A DNA stretch of 64,000 nucleotides, from assembly GCA_004028795.1 (NCBI GenBank), contig SAIW01000006.1, positions 372,001-436,000 on the forward strand. Direction: 5' to 3'. The notes under the pieces are model-generated. The model saw only the letters and a list, made by a program, of their open reading frames with translations, was not told the origin of the DNA and made no database searches. Within the stretch, counting starts at the first letter, position 1, and the number at the start of each line of letters is the position of its first letter. This document shows, one piece after another, positions 55,430-63,437 of the stretch. This DNA is from Chitinophagaceae bacterium (GTDB taxonomy: Bacteria > Bacteroidota > Bacteroidia > Chitinophagales > Chitinophagaceae). The position numbers and the translations under genes were made by a program.

Positions 55430-55876
55430 ATGCAAGTAATTTTAATTCAGGATGTAGATAATCTGGGTGGTCGTAACGAGTTAGTAACTGTAAAAAACGG
55501 ATACGCACGTAACTTCTTAATTCCTAAAAAATTTGCTGTTGAAGCCAACCCTTCTAACCTTAAACAGTTAGAAGAAAAACTAAAAGTTCAGGCAAAGAAA
55601 GAAGCTGCTTTATTGGCTGAAATTAATAAAGTGGTAGAAGTATTAAAAGCGTCTCCTGTAAAAATCGGTGCTAAAACAGGTACTTCTGGTAAAATTTTCG
55701 GTAGCGTAACTTCATTACAAATTGCCCGTGCAATCCGCGACCAAAAAGGTTATGAAATAGACCGTAAACGCATCAGTATTGTTGATGATGTTAAAGAATT
55801 AGGCACTTATAAAGCCAATATAGATTTTGGTAATGGCAACACTACCGAAGTTGAGTTTGAAGTTATTGGCGAATAA
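55430..55876 (+). CDS. rplI: 50S ribosomal protein L9
   Basis: 148 residues from MQVILIQDVDNLGGRNELV. N-domain motif VTVKNGYARNFLIPKKFAVEA and the long connecting helix are clear. The C-domain has KIFGSVTSLQIARAI. Binds 23S rRNA. A strong terminator follows. Confidence 0.98.
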   Translation: MQVILIQDVDNLGGRNELVTVKNGYARNFLIPKKFAVEANPSNLKQLEEKLKVQAKKEAALLAEINKVVEVLKASPVKIGAKTGTSGKIFGSVTSLQIARAIRDQKGYEIDRKRISIVDDVKELGTYKANIDFGNGNTTEVEFEVIGE

Positions 55877-55895
55877 TTCCATTTCAATACATTTT

Positions 55896-55934
55896 AAAAG
55901 CCTGTAATAATTATGTTACAGGCTTTTGTTTTTC
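55896..55934 (+). terminator. rho-independent terminator of rpsF-rpsR-rplI
   Basis: AAAAGCCTGTAA-TAATTATG-TTACAGGCTTTT followed by GTTTTT; a 12-bp stem. Confidence 0.9.
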
Positions 55935-55946
55935 ACGGCATTGCCT

Positions 55947-55980
55947 GTGTAGCCTTTACCGAGCGAAGTCGAGGTATCAC
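55947..55980 (+). repeat. dispersed intergenic repeat GTGTAGCC...AGCGAAGTCGA
   Basis: Copy of the 27588 element with five or so changes (GCCTTTACCGAGCGAAGTCGAGG). Confidence 0.7.
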
Positions 55981-56161
55981 TCATTGGTACTTTCTGTTTT
56001 CAGGGCAACTGAAAAAAAGTTGGGTGATATTCAAAAAAAACTATCTTCGTTACGCCCAATAACCGGTTTTCCATTCTCTCGGGGTTTTAAAAAAGTAAAT
56101 GCTCAGGGTTTTGGTTACTGTTTTTAAATGGGTTTATTGTAAACAATTAATCAAAAAAACA

Positions 56162-56569
56162 ATGAACATTTACGTTGGAAATTTAAGCTGGACAATGACC
56201 AGTGAAGAATTACAAGAATTATTTACTCCATACGGAGAAGTAAGCAGTGCAAAAATTATCACTGACAAATTTAAGAACGACCGTAGCAAAGGTTTCGGTT
56301 TTGTTGAAATGGCAGACGATGATGCAGCTAAAGCTGCTATTGCTGCTTTACACGATACTGATATTCAGGGTCGTAAAATTGTAGTTAACGAAAGCCAACC
56401 ACGCCCTGAAGGCGAACGCAGAAGCGGCGGCGGTGGTGGTTTTAAGAAAAGCTTTGGCGGCGGCGGTGGCCGTGGCGGCTTTGGCGGCGGTAACCGTGGC
56501 GGCAGCGGTGGTTACGGCGGTGGTGGTCGCGACCGTGGAAACGGTGGCGGTGGTTATAACAGATATTAA
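56162..56569 (+). CDS. glycine-rich RRM RNA-binding protein
   Basis: 135 residues from MNIYVGNLSW (RNP2); RNP1 is RSKGFGFVEM. One RRM spans residues 1-80; the remaining 55 residues are Gly/Arg-rich (GGGG, RGG-type). Such proteins bind single-stranded RNA and often act in cold response. The start at 56162 is preferred over an in-frame ATG at 56099 because the RRM begins there. Confidence 0.94.
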   Translation: MNIYVGNLSWTMTSEELQELFTPYGEVSSAKIITDKFKNDRSKGFGFVEMADDDAAKAAIAALHDTDIQGRKIVVNESQPRPEGERRSGGGGGFKKSFGGGGGRGGFGGGNRGGSGGYGGGGRDRGNGGGGYNRY

Positions 56570-56590
56570 TATAACACAAACCTACTATAT

Positions 56591-56622
56591 AAAAAGCCCG
56601 GCAATATTGTCGGGCTTTTTTG
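56591..56622 (+). terminator. rho-independent terminator after the RRM gene
   Basis: AAAAAGCCCG-GCAATATTGT-CGGGCTTTTTT, 22 bp after the stop. Confidence 0.9.
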
Positions 56623-56641
56623 TTGCTGTACTTGTTGCAGT

Positions 56642-56693
56642 ATCCCGAAATTTCGGGATGCGATACTTCGGCTACGCTCAGTACAGGCTACAC
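56642..56693 (-). repeat. palindrome plus inverted copy of the 27588 repeat
   Basis: ATCCCGAAATTTCGGGAT (56642-56659) directly followed by GCGATACTTCGGCTACGCTC...ACAC, the reverse of the 27588/55947 element. Here the two repeat families are joined. Confidence 0.75.
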
Positions 56694-56761
56694 AAATGCT
56701 TAATAGCATTACGAAAGGCGGTATCATAATAATTTCATTTACTTATCCGTTTTTCAAACAT

Positions 56762-56769
56762 TATTTTTG
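56762..56769 (+). promoter_or_regulatory. -7 box of aguB
   Basis: TATTTTTG, exact TAnnTTTG, 16 bp before the ATG at 56786. Confidence 0.5.
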
Positions 56770-56785
56770 CATCGAAATTTTTAAA

Positions 56786-57661
56786 ATGGGGAAAGTAAAA
56801 ATCGGATTGGTGCAAATGAGTTGTGTAGCCGATAAAGCTGCCAACCTGCAAAAAGCCATTGAGAAAACCAAAGAAGCCGCTGCCAAAGGTGCACAGATAG
56901 TTTGTTTACAGGAATTATTTACATCGTTGTATTTCTGCGATGTAGAAGATTACGAGCATTTTAAATTAGCAGAAAGCATTCCCGGAGAAAGTACTAATGC
57001 ATTAAGTGCCGTTGCCAAAGAAACAGGTGTAGTAATTATTGCTTCTTTATTTGAAAAAAGAACACAAGGCATATACCATAACACCACTGCTGTAATTGAT
57101 GCAGATGGCAGTTATTTAGGCAAGTACAGAAAAATGCATATTCCTGATGACCCCGCTTATTATGAGAAATTTTATTTTACACCGGGCGATTTAGGTTATA
57201 AAACTTTTAAAACAAAATTTGCAACATTTGGTGTGTTGATATGCTGGGATCAATGGTACCCTGAAGCAGCAAGAATTACCGCATTAATGGGTGCTGAAAT
57301 TTTATTCTATCCAACAGCAATCGGTTGGGCAACCAGCCAGGATGAAACTACCAATACAGAACAATACAATGCCTGGCAAACTATTCAACGCAGCCATGCA
57401 GTTGCCAATGGTGTGCATGTGGTAAGTGTAAACAGAGTTGGTTTTGAACAAGCCGGTTTAATGAAATTCTGGGGTGGAAGTTTTGTAAGCAACCCTTTCG
57501 GAAGCCTTTTGTATAAAGCATCTCACGAAGATGAAGAAGTGGCAGTTGTAGAAATTGATACTAACAAAACAGACAGTTACAGAACACACTGGCCGTTTAT
57601 GAGAGACAGAAGAATTGATTCTTATCAACCTATTACTAAAAGATTTATTGACGAGGAGTAG
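56786..57661 (+). CDS. aguB: N-carbamoylputrescine amidase
   Basis: 291 residues from MGKVKIGLVQMSCV; a longer ORF begins in intergenic sequence. Nitrilase fold with catalytic Glu (VCLQELFTSLYFC), Lys (YRKMHIPDDPAYYEKFYFTPGD) and Cys (VLICWDQWYPEAARI). It hydrolyses N-carbamoylputrescine to putrescine, CO2 and ammonia, the step after AguA. aguA lies 0.5 kb downstream, separated by an inserted four-helix-bundle gene. Confidence 0.95.
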   Translation: MGKVKIGLVQMSCVADKAANLQKAIEKTKEAAAKGAQIVCLQELFTSLYFCDVEDYEHFKLAESIPGESTNALSAVAKETGVVIIASLFEKRTQGIYHNTTAVIDADGSYLGKYRKMHIPDDPAYYEKFYFTPGDLGYKTFKTKFATFGVLICWDQWYPEAARITALMGAEILFYPTAIGWATSQDETTNTEQYNAWQTIQRSHAVANGVHVVSVNRVGFEQAGLMKFWGGSFVSNPFGSLLYKASHEDEEVAVVEIDTNKTDSYRTHWPFMRDRRIDSYQPITKRFIDEE

Positions 57662-57672
57662 AATAAGAGAGA

Positions 57673-57764
57673 AGTCGGATAGTCGGAAAGAGGGGAAGTC
57701 TGAGAGATGGATAGACAGAGAGAAAAATAGTCAGAGAGAAGGGAGGCCAGAGAGTAGGAAGTAG
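57673..57764 (+). repeat. 8-bp tandem array AGTCNGAN (left)
   Basis: About eleven octamers in exact 8-bp phase: AGTCGGAT, AGTCGGAA, AGAGGGGA, AGTCTGAG, AGATGGAT, AGACAGAG, then more decayed units including AGTCAGAG and GGCCAGAG. It lies just after aguB and before the four-helix-bundle gene, and is inverted relative to the array at 58209. Confidence 0.8.
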
Positions 57765-57817
57765 CAATGCGATAGAGTAAAGAAAAGCATTTAAATAAAA
57801 GATAATAGAATTTAGCT

Positions 57818-58174
57818 ATGCCTTTTAAGTTTGAAAAACTAATTGTTTGGCAAAAAGCTCTTGATTTAACCGGAATTGTTCATGATGTAACCCGAAAGTT
57901 CCCACAAGAAGAATTATACATTCTAACATCTCAAATCAAACGTGCAGCAGATTCAGTAGCATTGAATATTGCTGAGGGTTCAACAGGACAAACTAATGCC
58001 GAGTTTAATAAATTTTTAGGCTATGCACTTCGTTCCAATATTGAAGTAGTTGGTTGCATATTTATTGCACAAAGACGCAATATTATACATCAGGATGACT
58101 TTGATAAAATTTACAATATTTGTGAAGAGATTTTATTAATGCTGAATTCTTTACGCAAAACACTAATTAAATAA
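57818..58174 (+). CDS. four-helix-bundle protein (S23/intervening-sequence family)
   Basis: 118 residues. Hallmarks: FEKLIVWQKALDLTGIVHDVTRKFPQEELYILTSQIKRAADSVALNIAEGS and FLGYALRSNIEV. The family is encoded in 23S rRNA intervening sequences and also stands alone in Bacteroidota; a relative (Avd) serves diversity-generating retroelements. Neither rRNA nor reverse transcriptase is near. It sits between aguB and aguA, flanked by inverted 8-bp repeat arrays, so it looks inserted. It is not expected to act in putrescine synthesis. Confidence 0.93.
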   Translation: MPFKFEKLIVWQKALDLTGIVHDVTRKFPQEELYILTSQIKRAADSVALNIAEGSTGQTNAEFNKFLGYALRSNIEVVGCIFIAQRRNIIHQDDFDKIYNICEEILLMLNSLRKTLIK

Positions 58175-58189
58175 AAGGTATAAAACCTT

Positions 58190-59275
58190 ATGAGCTTATA
58201 TTCTCCCCGACTTACTGACCCACTGACTTCCAGACTTCTTAAACCCAAAGATTTAGGTTATTATTTTCCTGCAGAATTTGCTAAGCATGAAGCTACATGG
58301 TTAAGTTGGCCTCATAAAGAAGCAAGCTGGCCCGGCAAGATTGATACGATTTATTCTCCGTATGCAGAGTTTATTCAATATTTATCATTCAGTGAAAAAG
58401 TAAGAATTAATGTTGCTGATGAAGCCATGAAAAACTTTGCATTATCGCATATTAAAAAAACAGGAGCAGATTTAAAAAATATAGAATTCTTTTATCACCC
58501 CACTAACGATGCCTGGTGTAGAGATCATGGACCTGCATTTTTACTTCATAAAAAAATAAAAAATAAAAAAGCCATTATTGATTGGGATTATAATGCCTGG
58601 GGAAATAAATATCCTCCTTACGATTTGGATGATGTTATCCCAACATTAATAGGAAAGCATTATGATTTGTTGGTATTTGAACCAAGAATAATAATGGAAG
58701 GTGGTTCTGTTGAATTTAATGGTGAAGGTACTTTACTAACTTCTACTGCCTGCTTATTAAACCCTAACCGCAACCCGCATTTAAACCAACAACAGATAGA
58801 AGAATACTTAATTAACTATTACGGTGTTGAGCAGATTTTATGGGTTGCTGAAGGTATTGTTGGAGATGATACGGATGGGCATATTGATGATACTGTTCGT
58901 TTTGTAAATGCTGATACAGTAATTACCGTTGTTGAGGAAAACAAGCAGGATGAGAATTATCATTTATTGCAACATAATCTGAAGCAATTAAAAGAAATGC
59001 GTTTATTAAATGGCAAACAACTAAACATTATTGAATTGCCCATGCCTGATGCTGTTGTTTATGAAGACCAACGCCTACCAGCATCTTACGCTAATTTTTA
59101 CATTTGTAATGAGTATGTAATTGTGCCCACTTTCCGTAGTGCGAAAGATGATAAAGCATTACAGATAATTCAATCTGCTTTTACAGACAGAGATGTGATT
59201 GGTATAGACTCTACAGATATTATCTGGGGCTTGGGAAGTTTTCATTGCTTAAGCCAACAGGAACCTAAGGGATAA
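58190..59275 (+). CDS. aguA: agmatine deiminase
   Basis: 361 residues. Converts agmatine to N-carbamoylputrescine. Family motifs: EATWLSWPHKEASWPGK, NDAWCRDHGPAFLL (Asp and substrate contacts), IMEGGSVEFNGEGTLLTS, DDTDGHIDDTVRFVN (His) and the catalytic Cys in GSFHCLSQQEP. The normal N-terminus would start near KPKDLGYYFPAEF; the first 17 residues (SPRLTDPLTSRLL) are encoded by the 8-bp repeat array. No other ATG precedes the conserved core, so the repeat-coded start is probably used. Confidence 0.95.
   Translation: MSLYSPRLTDPLTSRLLKPKDLGYYFPAEFAKHEATWLSWPHKEASWPGKIDTIYSPYAEFIQYLSFSEKVRINVADEAMKNFALSHIKKTGADLKNIEFFYHPTNDAWCRDHGPAFLLHKKIKNKKAIIDWDYNAWGNKYPPYDLDDVIPTLIGKHYDLLVFEPRIIMEGGSVEFNGEGTLLTSTACLLNPNRNPHLNQQQIEEYLINYYGVEQILWVAEGIVGDDTDGHIDDTVRFVNADTVITVVEENKQDENYHLLQHNLKQLKEMRLLNGKQLNIIELPMPDAVVYEDQRLPASYANFYICNEYVIVPTFRSAKDDKALQIIQSAFTDRDVIGIDSTDIIWGLGSFHCLSQQEPKG
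58209..58240 (+). repeat. 8-bp tandem array GACTTNNT (right, coding)
   Basis: Four octamers GACTTACT, GACCCACT, GACTTCCA, GACTTCTT, in inverted orientation to the 57673 array. They lie inside the aguA reading frame and encode its N-terminal extension. Confidence 0.8.
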
Positions 59276-59291
59276 AAATGTTTAAATAAAA

Positions 59292-59317
59292 AATGATTTG
59301 TGAAAACACAAATCATT
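59292..59317 (-). terminator. terminator of the YncE/phosphoesterase gene
   Basis: AATGATTTGTG-aaaa-CACAAATCATT; on the minus strand it is followed by TTTTTATTT. It lies beyond the aguA stop and beyond the minus-strand gene end. Confidence 0.75.
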
Positions 59318-59340
59318 ACATAAATAAAGTTTAATGAAAA

Positions 59341-59373
59341 GATGATGACGAATTAATCGTCATCATCTTTTTT
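59341..59373 (+). terminator. aguA terminator overlapping the end of the opposite gene
   Basis: GATGATGACGA-ATTAA-TCGTCATCATC followed by TTTTTTCTTTTT on the plus strand. Its right arm codes for the final DDDD of the minus-strand protein, so one sequence serves as terminator and as C-terminus. Confidence 0.75.
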
Positions 59374-61782
59374 CTTTTTATTCAGTTTTACAAAAGCTGC
59401 TCTGGCAGGTGCAGGTGCACTGATGCCTTTTAAGCCTTTCCATAATACCTCATTAAAAATCAAATCGGGTACATTATCTTCTTTACTGAAGTCTAATTTT
59501 TCACTTATTAAAGCTGCGGTTGTATTATCAGTATTTTTTTCGTTCAGACTAACATTAGCAGGTAAATGAGTGAACGCAGTAAAATCAGGCTTGGCTGAAA
59601 AGCAATGCCACATTGGATTTGCTGCTGCATCGTATTGTGTCATAGGCGGCATACCTAAAATTAATTCTATGGTACGCAGCATAGATGTTGTTGAATACAT
59701 ACTATGATCAACATAATTTCTTTTTACATACGGACTGATAACATAAGCAGTACTTCTGTGTGCATCAACATGGTCTGGCCCATTCTGGGCATCATCTTCT
59801 AAAACAAACACAGCACTTTCATTCCATATTTTACTCTGGCTTAAATGTTCAACAAATAAACCTACTGCTAAATCATTATCTGCCACATGGGCATAAGGTG
59901 TGGGTCTTCCTTTTCTGATACCTTCTGTATGATCGTTACCGAAACGTACGGTATTGAAATGAGGAACTGCGTTAGCATTTACCAAAGAATCAAAATCTTT
60001 CTGCCATTGATAGAAACGCGTGGTATCTCTCGTATTCATATCCCAACCCGTATAATTTTTAGCAGTATGATTTTTTAATGTTGCAATATTTGGTTTATCA
60101 GCTCTATCGGCAAACTCACCATAACTGCGGTAGCTGATGTTATTGCGTTTACATAAATCCCATATAAAACCGGCTTTATTATTGGCAATGGCCCTGTTAC
60201 CTTCCGCATCATAACTACCACCTCTTCCACCATAACTTGTTGGCCATGTTTTTTCAAGAAAATCTGTTGCATACGCACCCATGCTCCAGTTATGCCCGTC
60301 TGCACTTACTTCCGCATCGCAATAAAAATTATCTAACAACACAAAGTCTTTTACAATTTTATGTTGATTAGGTGTATAATGTTCCCCAAACAATAACAAA
60401 CTTGTATCGCCATTGCCACCTTTTACATCACTCAATACCTGATCAAAAGTTCTGTTTTCTTTAATGATGTAGAACACATATTTTATGGGTGAAACCTCTC
60501 CTACTTTCATAGGTATCGGGTTTCCTTTTTCACCATCGGCATGCAATTCTTTTTCTTTTGTGTAGGGCGTGTTGTGATAAACTGCCTGAGAATAAACACT
60601 TAATTGTTTTTCATTCGGTTCATCTATAATGCTTAATGTGCCTTTGAATAAACCTCCGATATACTGTACTTCAACAGGCTTATTTACATCTCCACTCTGA
60701 TAGTTTACACTTTGCCTTGGCTTGTATGGGCCGGGGCCATTAGGGTTAGCCATAGATGTTAAACCCTTACCGTTACTTACAAAAATTTTCTTACCTATAA
60801 CTTTAACATTGGTAGGATACCAACCAACCGGAATAAAACCTTTTGATTTGCTTTTACCCGGAACAGTAACATCAAACACTGCCACACAATTATTATCTGC
60901 ATTGGCAACATATAATGTTTTTTCATCTTCACTTAAAGCAACACCATTACTTGTAGAACCACTGGGTGCATCGGGATATAATGCAGCATTTAATGTTTCA
61001 ATTACTTTTTGTTGTGCAACGTCAATAACACTTACAGAATTATCATTGGCATTGGCAACAAATAAAAATTTATTGCTTTTAGTAAGATAGATTTCATTAG
61101 GATTATCGCCAACTGCAATTTCTTTTTGAATGGTTTGAGAAGCAATATTAAAGAATACAACCTTATCGGCTCCCCAAACAGAAATGAATAGAGTTTTCTT
61201 ATCGTTTGAAAGTTGGCATGCATAAGCTTCTGCACCTAATTCAATTTTTTTTATGATTTGTTTGTTGAAAAGATTAATAATGTAAAGTGAATGATCGTCT
61301 CTTGTTACAACATATAACCTTTCTGCATCATCATCAATTGCAATACCTGAAGGTGCAATTTTATTAGGCCATTTTTTTCCGAGAGGAATAGAATCTGCTA
61401 ATTGCAGTTTGTTATTGTTAACAGCATATTTTAAAATCCAGTTATCATGCCCTCCCGCAGCATACAAAAACTTTTCATCTTTGCTGAAACATAAGCCGTA
61501 CCAGCTTTTCGGAATATCAACACTATCTAATAAAGCTTCTTTTTTTACATCGAATAACTCAATGCTCTGTGTGCTTTGACCGTTATTAGTAACGGCAATA
61601 AATTTTTTGCTTTTGCTAACTGCAATATTTAAAGGCAAATCTCCTAACGGTATGTTTTTACCAACCGGTGTTAAACTCCAACCATTAGGTAATTTAATTC
61701 TGTTGTTTTCTATCTGTTCTACTGTTTGGGCATTACTGACTATGGTTAGAAAGCAGGCAATGGCAAAAAAAATATTTCTCAT
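59353..61782 (-). CDS. YncE-like beta-propeller fused to phospholipase C-type phosphoesterase
   Basis: 809 residues, signal peptide ending IVSNAQ. Residues 25-370 form a seven-bladed propeller with YVTN-like repeats (KFLFVANANDNSVSVIDVAQQKVIETL, KTLYVANADNNCVAVFDV). Residues 410-760 are a phosphoesterase domain: IKENRTFDQVLSDVKGG, NFYCDAEVSADGHNWSMGAY, FVLEDDAQNGPDHVDAHRS. The C-terminus is KKKKDDDD. Substrate unknown; probably a phosphate ester in the periplasm. Confidence 0.9.
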   Translation of the reverse strand: MRNIFFAIACFLTIVSNAQTVEQIENNRIKLPNGWSLTPVGKNIPLGDLPLNIAVSKSKKFIAVTNNGQSTQSIELFDVKKEALLDSVDIPKSWYGLCFSKDEKFLYAAGGHDNWILKYAVNNNKLQLADSIPLGKKWPNKIAPSGIAIDDDAERLYVVTRDDHSLYIINLFNKQIIKKIELGAEAYACQLSNDKKTLFISVWGADKVVFFNIASQTIQKEIAVGDNPNEIYLTKSNKFLFVANANDNSVSVIDVAQQKVIETLNAALYPDAPSGSTSNGVALSEDEKTLYVANADNNCVAVFDVTVPGKSKSKGFIPVGWYPTNVKVIGKKIFVSNGKGLTSMANPNGPGPYKPRQSVNYQSGDVNKPVEVQYIGGLFKGTLSIIDEPNEKQLSVYSQAVYHNTPYTKEKELHADGEKGNPIPMKVGEVSPIKYVFYIIKENRTFDQVLSDVKGGNGDTSLLLFGEHYTPNQHKIVKDFVLLDNFYCDAEVSADGHNWSMGAYATDFLEKTWPTSYGGRGGSYDAEGNRAIANNKAGFIWDLCKRNNISYRSYGEFADRADKPNIATLKNHTAKNYTGWDMNTRDTTRFYQWQKDFDSLVNANAVPHFNTVRFGNDHTEGIRKGRPTPYAHVADNDLAVGLFVEHLSQSKIWNESAVFVLEDDAQNGPDHVDAHRSTAYVISPYVKRNYVDHSMYSTTSMLRTIELILGMPPMTQYDAAANPMWHCFSAKPDFTAFTHLPANVSLNEKNTDNTTAALISEKLDFSKEDNVPDLIFNEVLWKGLKGISAPAPARAAFVKLNKKKKDDDD

Positions 61783-61855
61783 GCTTCTGTGTTTTTGTAA
61801 AACTAACAGTTACATGAGAAATATGAAAGTTATTAAAAGGTAAACTTGAAAGGAG

Positions 61856-62185
61856 CTATAATAATGCCCAACCGATGGCGGTATTTACAGTTGTAGCAAT
61901 AGCACCTAAAGCAGCATTAATGGCATTTTGAACAGCCAATAAAGCCAGGCCTTTTTCAGTTAATAAAACTGTTTGTACAGCTTGCTTCTGCATATTGATT
62001 AATAACTCTGCTTGTTCCTGTGTACAAGTACCATCTAATTTCATCTGTTCTATATCAACTAAATTTTGTGCTAAGGCTTTAAAAGCTGCCTGTGCAGGTT
62101 GTGTTAAAGATGGTATGCTTGCAGATAAACTTCCTTGTGCAGCGGTAATCATAGCGTTTAAAAGTGTTGTTATATCTAATGCCAT
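61856..62185 (-). CDS. small alanine-rich helical protein, unknown
   Basis: 109 residues, no signal peptide. Mostly helical and Ala/Leu/Gln-rich, with a hydrophobic C-terminal stretch (NAINAALGAIATTVNTAIGWALL) that could be a membrane-active helix. Starts 5 bp after the preceding gene. I do not recognise it. Last gene of a three-gene module. Confidence 0.6.
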   Translation of the reverse strand: MALDITTLLNAMITAAQGSLSASIPSLTQPAQAAFKALAQNLVDIEQMKLDGTCTQEQAELLINMQKQAVQTVLLTEKGLALLAVQNAINAALGAIATTVNTAIGWALL

Positions 62186-62190
62186 ATAGT

Positions 62191-62688
62191 TTAGTTTGAA
62201 GGCGTTGCTGAATTATTTTGTTTAGTATTTATATTCTGCAACTTCAAAGCATTTTGTAAAGTTGCCATTTGTTGAAATTGAATATCGAATGTTGATTGAA
62301 CGGTTTGCAGTATGCCGATATTTTTTATAGGCGTTTTAGAAAGCGATTCTAAGTTGGAAACATTATTGGCTACTGTTGTTAATTGTCCGAGTATAATAGA
62401 ATATTTCGGCAAAGCTGCAGCACGAATCTGAAGACTTTTAATTTCTCCTTCAATTATTGTAAATGTATTTTTCAGACTATCGTAGTTGTTGGCAGAAAAA
62501 TTTCCATCAGTTACATTCTTTTCCATTGCAATAATAAGTGTGGTAACATCCGTTTGAATTTTTTGAATACCGCTATCTGTTACTGCATCATAAGCTCCTA
62601 TAAACATTACATGGCAGCTTGTTAAAACAAAACTTATTACTGCAAATGCTATAACTATTCTTTTTGAAAAAGTTTTTTTGAATGTCAT
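62191..62688 (-). CDS. putative lipoprotein with helical body, unknown
   Basis: 165 residues, lipoprotein-like signal (SFVLTSCHVMFIGAYD). The rest is helical with coiled-coil character (KIQTDVTTLIIAMEKN to QQMATLQNALKLQNI). Starts 1 bp before the end of the preceding gene's spacer (stop at 62690), so the two are coupled. Family not recognised. Confidence 0.65.
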   Translation of the reverse strand: MTFKKTFSKRIVIAFAVISFVLTSCHVMFIGAYDAVTDSGIQKIQTDVTTLIIAMEKNVTDGNFSANNYDSLKNTFTIIEGEIKSLQIRAAALPKYSIILGQLTTVANNVSNLESLSKTPIKNIGILQTVQSTFDIQFQQMATLQNALKLQNINTKQNNSATPSN

Positions 62689-62689
62689 A

Positions 62690-63367
62690 TTACTGTGGTG
62701 TGGTTGGTTGAATATTATTAACAGCAGGGCTTACTGTTGTATTAGCAGCAGGTGGCGTTATAGTAATTTGTTTGTTTTCTGTTGTTTTTAAAGCTGTGTA
62801 AACACCACTGCTAACACCTAATAAAATAAGGTTGTTATTGGTTATGGTTGGAATAATATCGTCAATTTTTAAAGCCGGATTTTTAATTCTTAGTAAAAAG
62901 TTGATGATAAACCAAATACCAAAAACTAAATTAAAAACCACCGTTTGCAGGCGATGCACATTTACACCGTTTTTATCAGATAAAATATCCAAAAAGAAAT
63001 TTTGCCCTTTGTAATTATCAGTTGATGGCGGCAGGCTTGGGTTTGATTGGTCGCTTACATCAATCAAAGTAGAACCGATTGTTGTAGCAGAACTGATGCC
63101 TAATAAATACAAAGTAGAATTGTTTAAATCAGGTATCTGAACATTCTTAGTAATCATAATAGTTACTAAGGCAGATAGTACAATGCTTGTCCACCAGGAA
63201 AGCTGTACTCTTGAAAAGCTGAATGAGCGTGGACTTGCTGTTGCTATATCTCTTAACAGGTAGAATTTTTTGTCGAGAAAGAAAATAATGGCAGCTAACA
63301 CAAGAAACACACACCAGAATACAAAATCGTTGTAATTCATTTGAATGGGGTTTAAAAGTGTATTCAA
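62690..63367 (-). CDS. four-pass membrane protein, unknown
   Basis: 225 residues with transmembrane segments at about 12-30, 50-68, 85-105 and 135-155, and a Pro/Thr-rich tail. The segment FSFSRVQLSWWTSIVLSALV followed by LYLLGISSATTIGSTLID is a recurring pattern in uncharacterised bacterial membrane proteins. It leads the three-gene module. No function can be assigned. Confidence 0.7.
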   Translation of the reverse strand: MNTLLNPIQMNYNDFVFWCVFLVLAAIIFFLDKKFYLLRDIATASPRSFSFSRVQLSWWTSIVLSALVTIMITKNVQIPDLNNSTLYLLGISSATTIGSTLIDVSDQSNPSLPPSTDNYKGQNFFLDILSDKNGVNVHRLQTVVFNLVFGIWFIINFLLRIKNPALKIDDIIPTITNNNLILLGVSSGVYTALKTTENKQITITPPAANTTVSPAVNNIQPTTPQ

Positions 63368-63437
63368 ATAAAAAACAAAGTTTTTATAAAATGAAATATA
63401 TTCTGCATTTAATAATTACAGCCAGAACTTTAAGTAA

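Noticed and set aside
56433-56729. Ala/Val-rich ORF overlapping the glycine-rich tail of the RRM protein
   Set aside because: Frame-shifted reading of the GGN-rich tail; no start signal or family features.
57818-58174. Diversity-generating retroelement accessory protein (Avd)
   Set aside because: No reverse transcriptase, template repeat or variable repeat is visible; the gene matches the general S23 four-helix-bundle family.
57818-58174. 23S rRNA intervening sequence
   Set aside because: There is no rRNA sequence around the gene.
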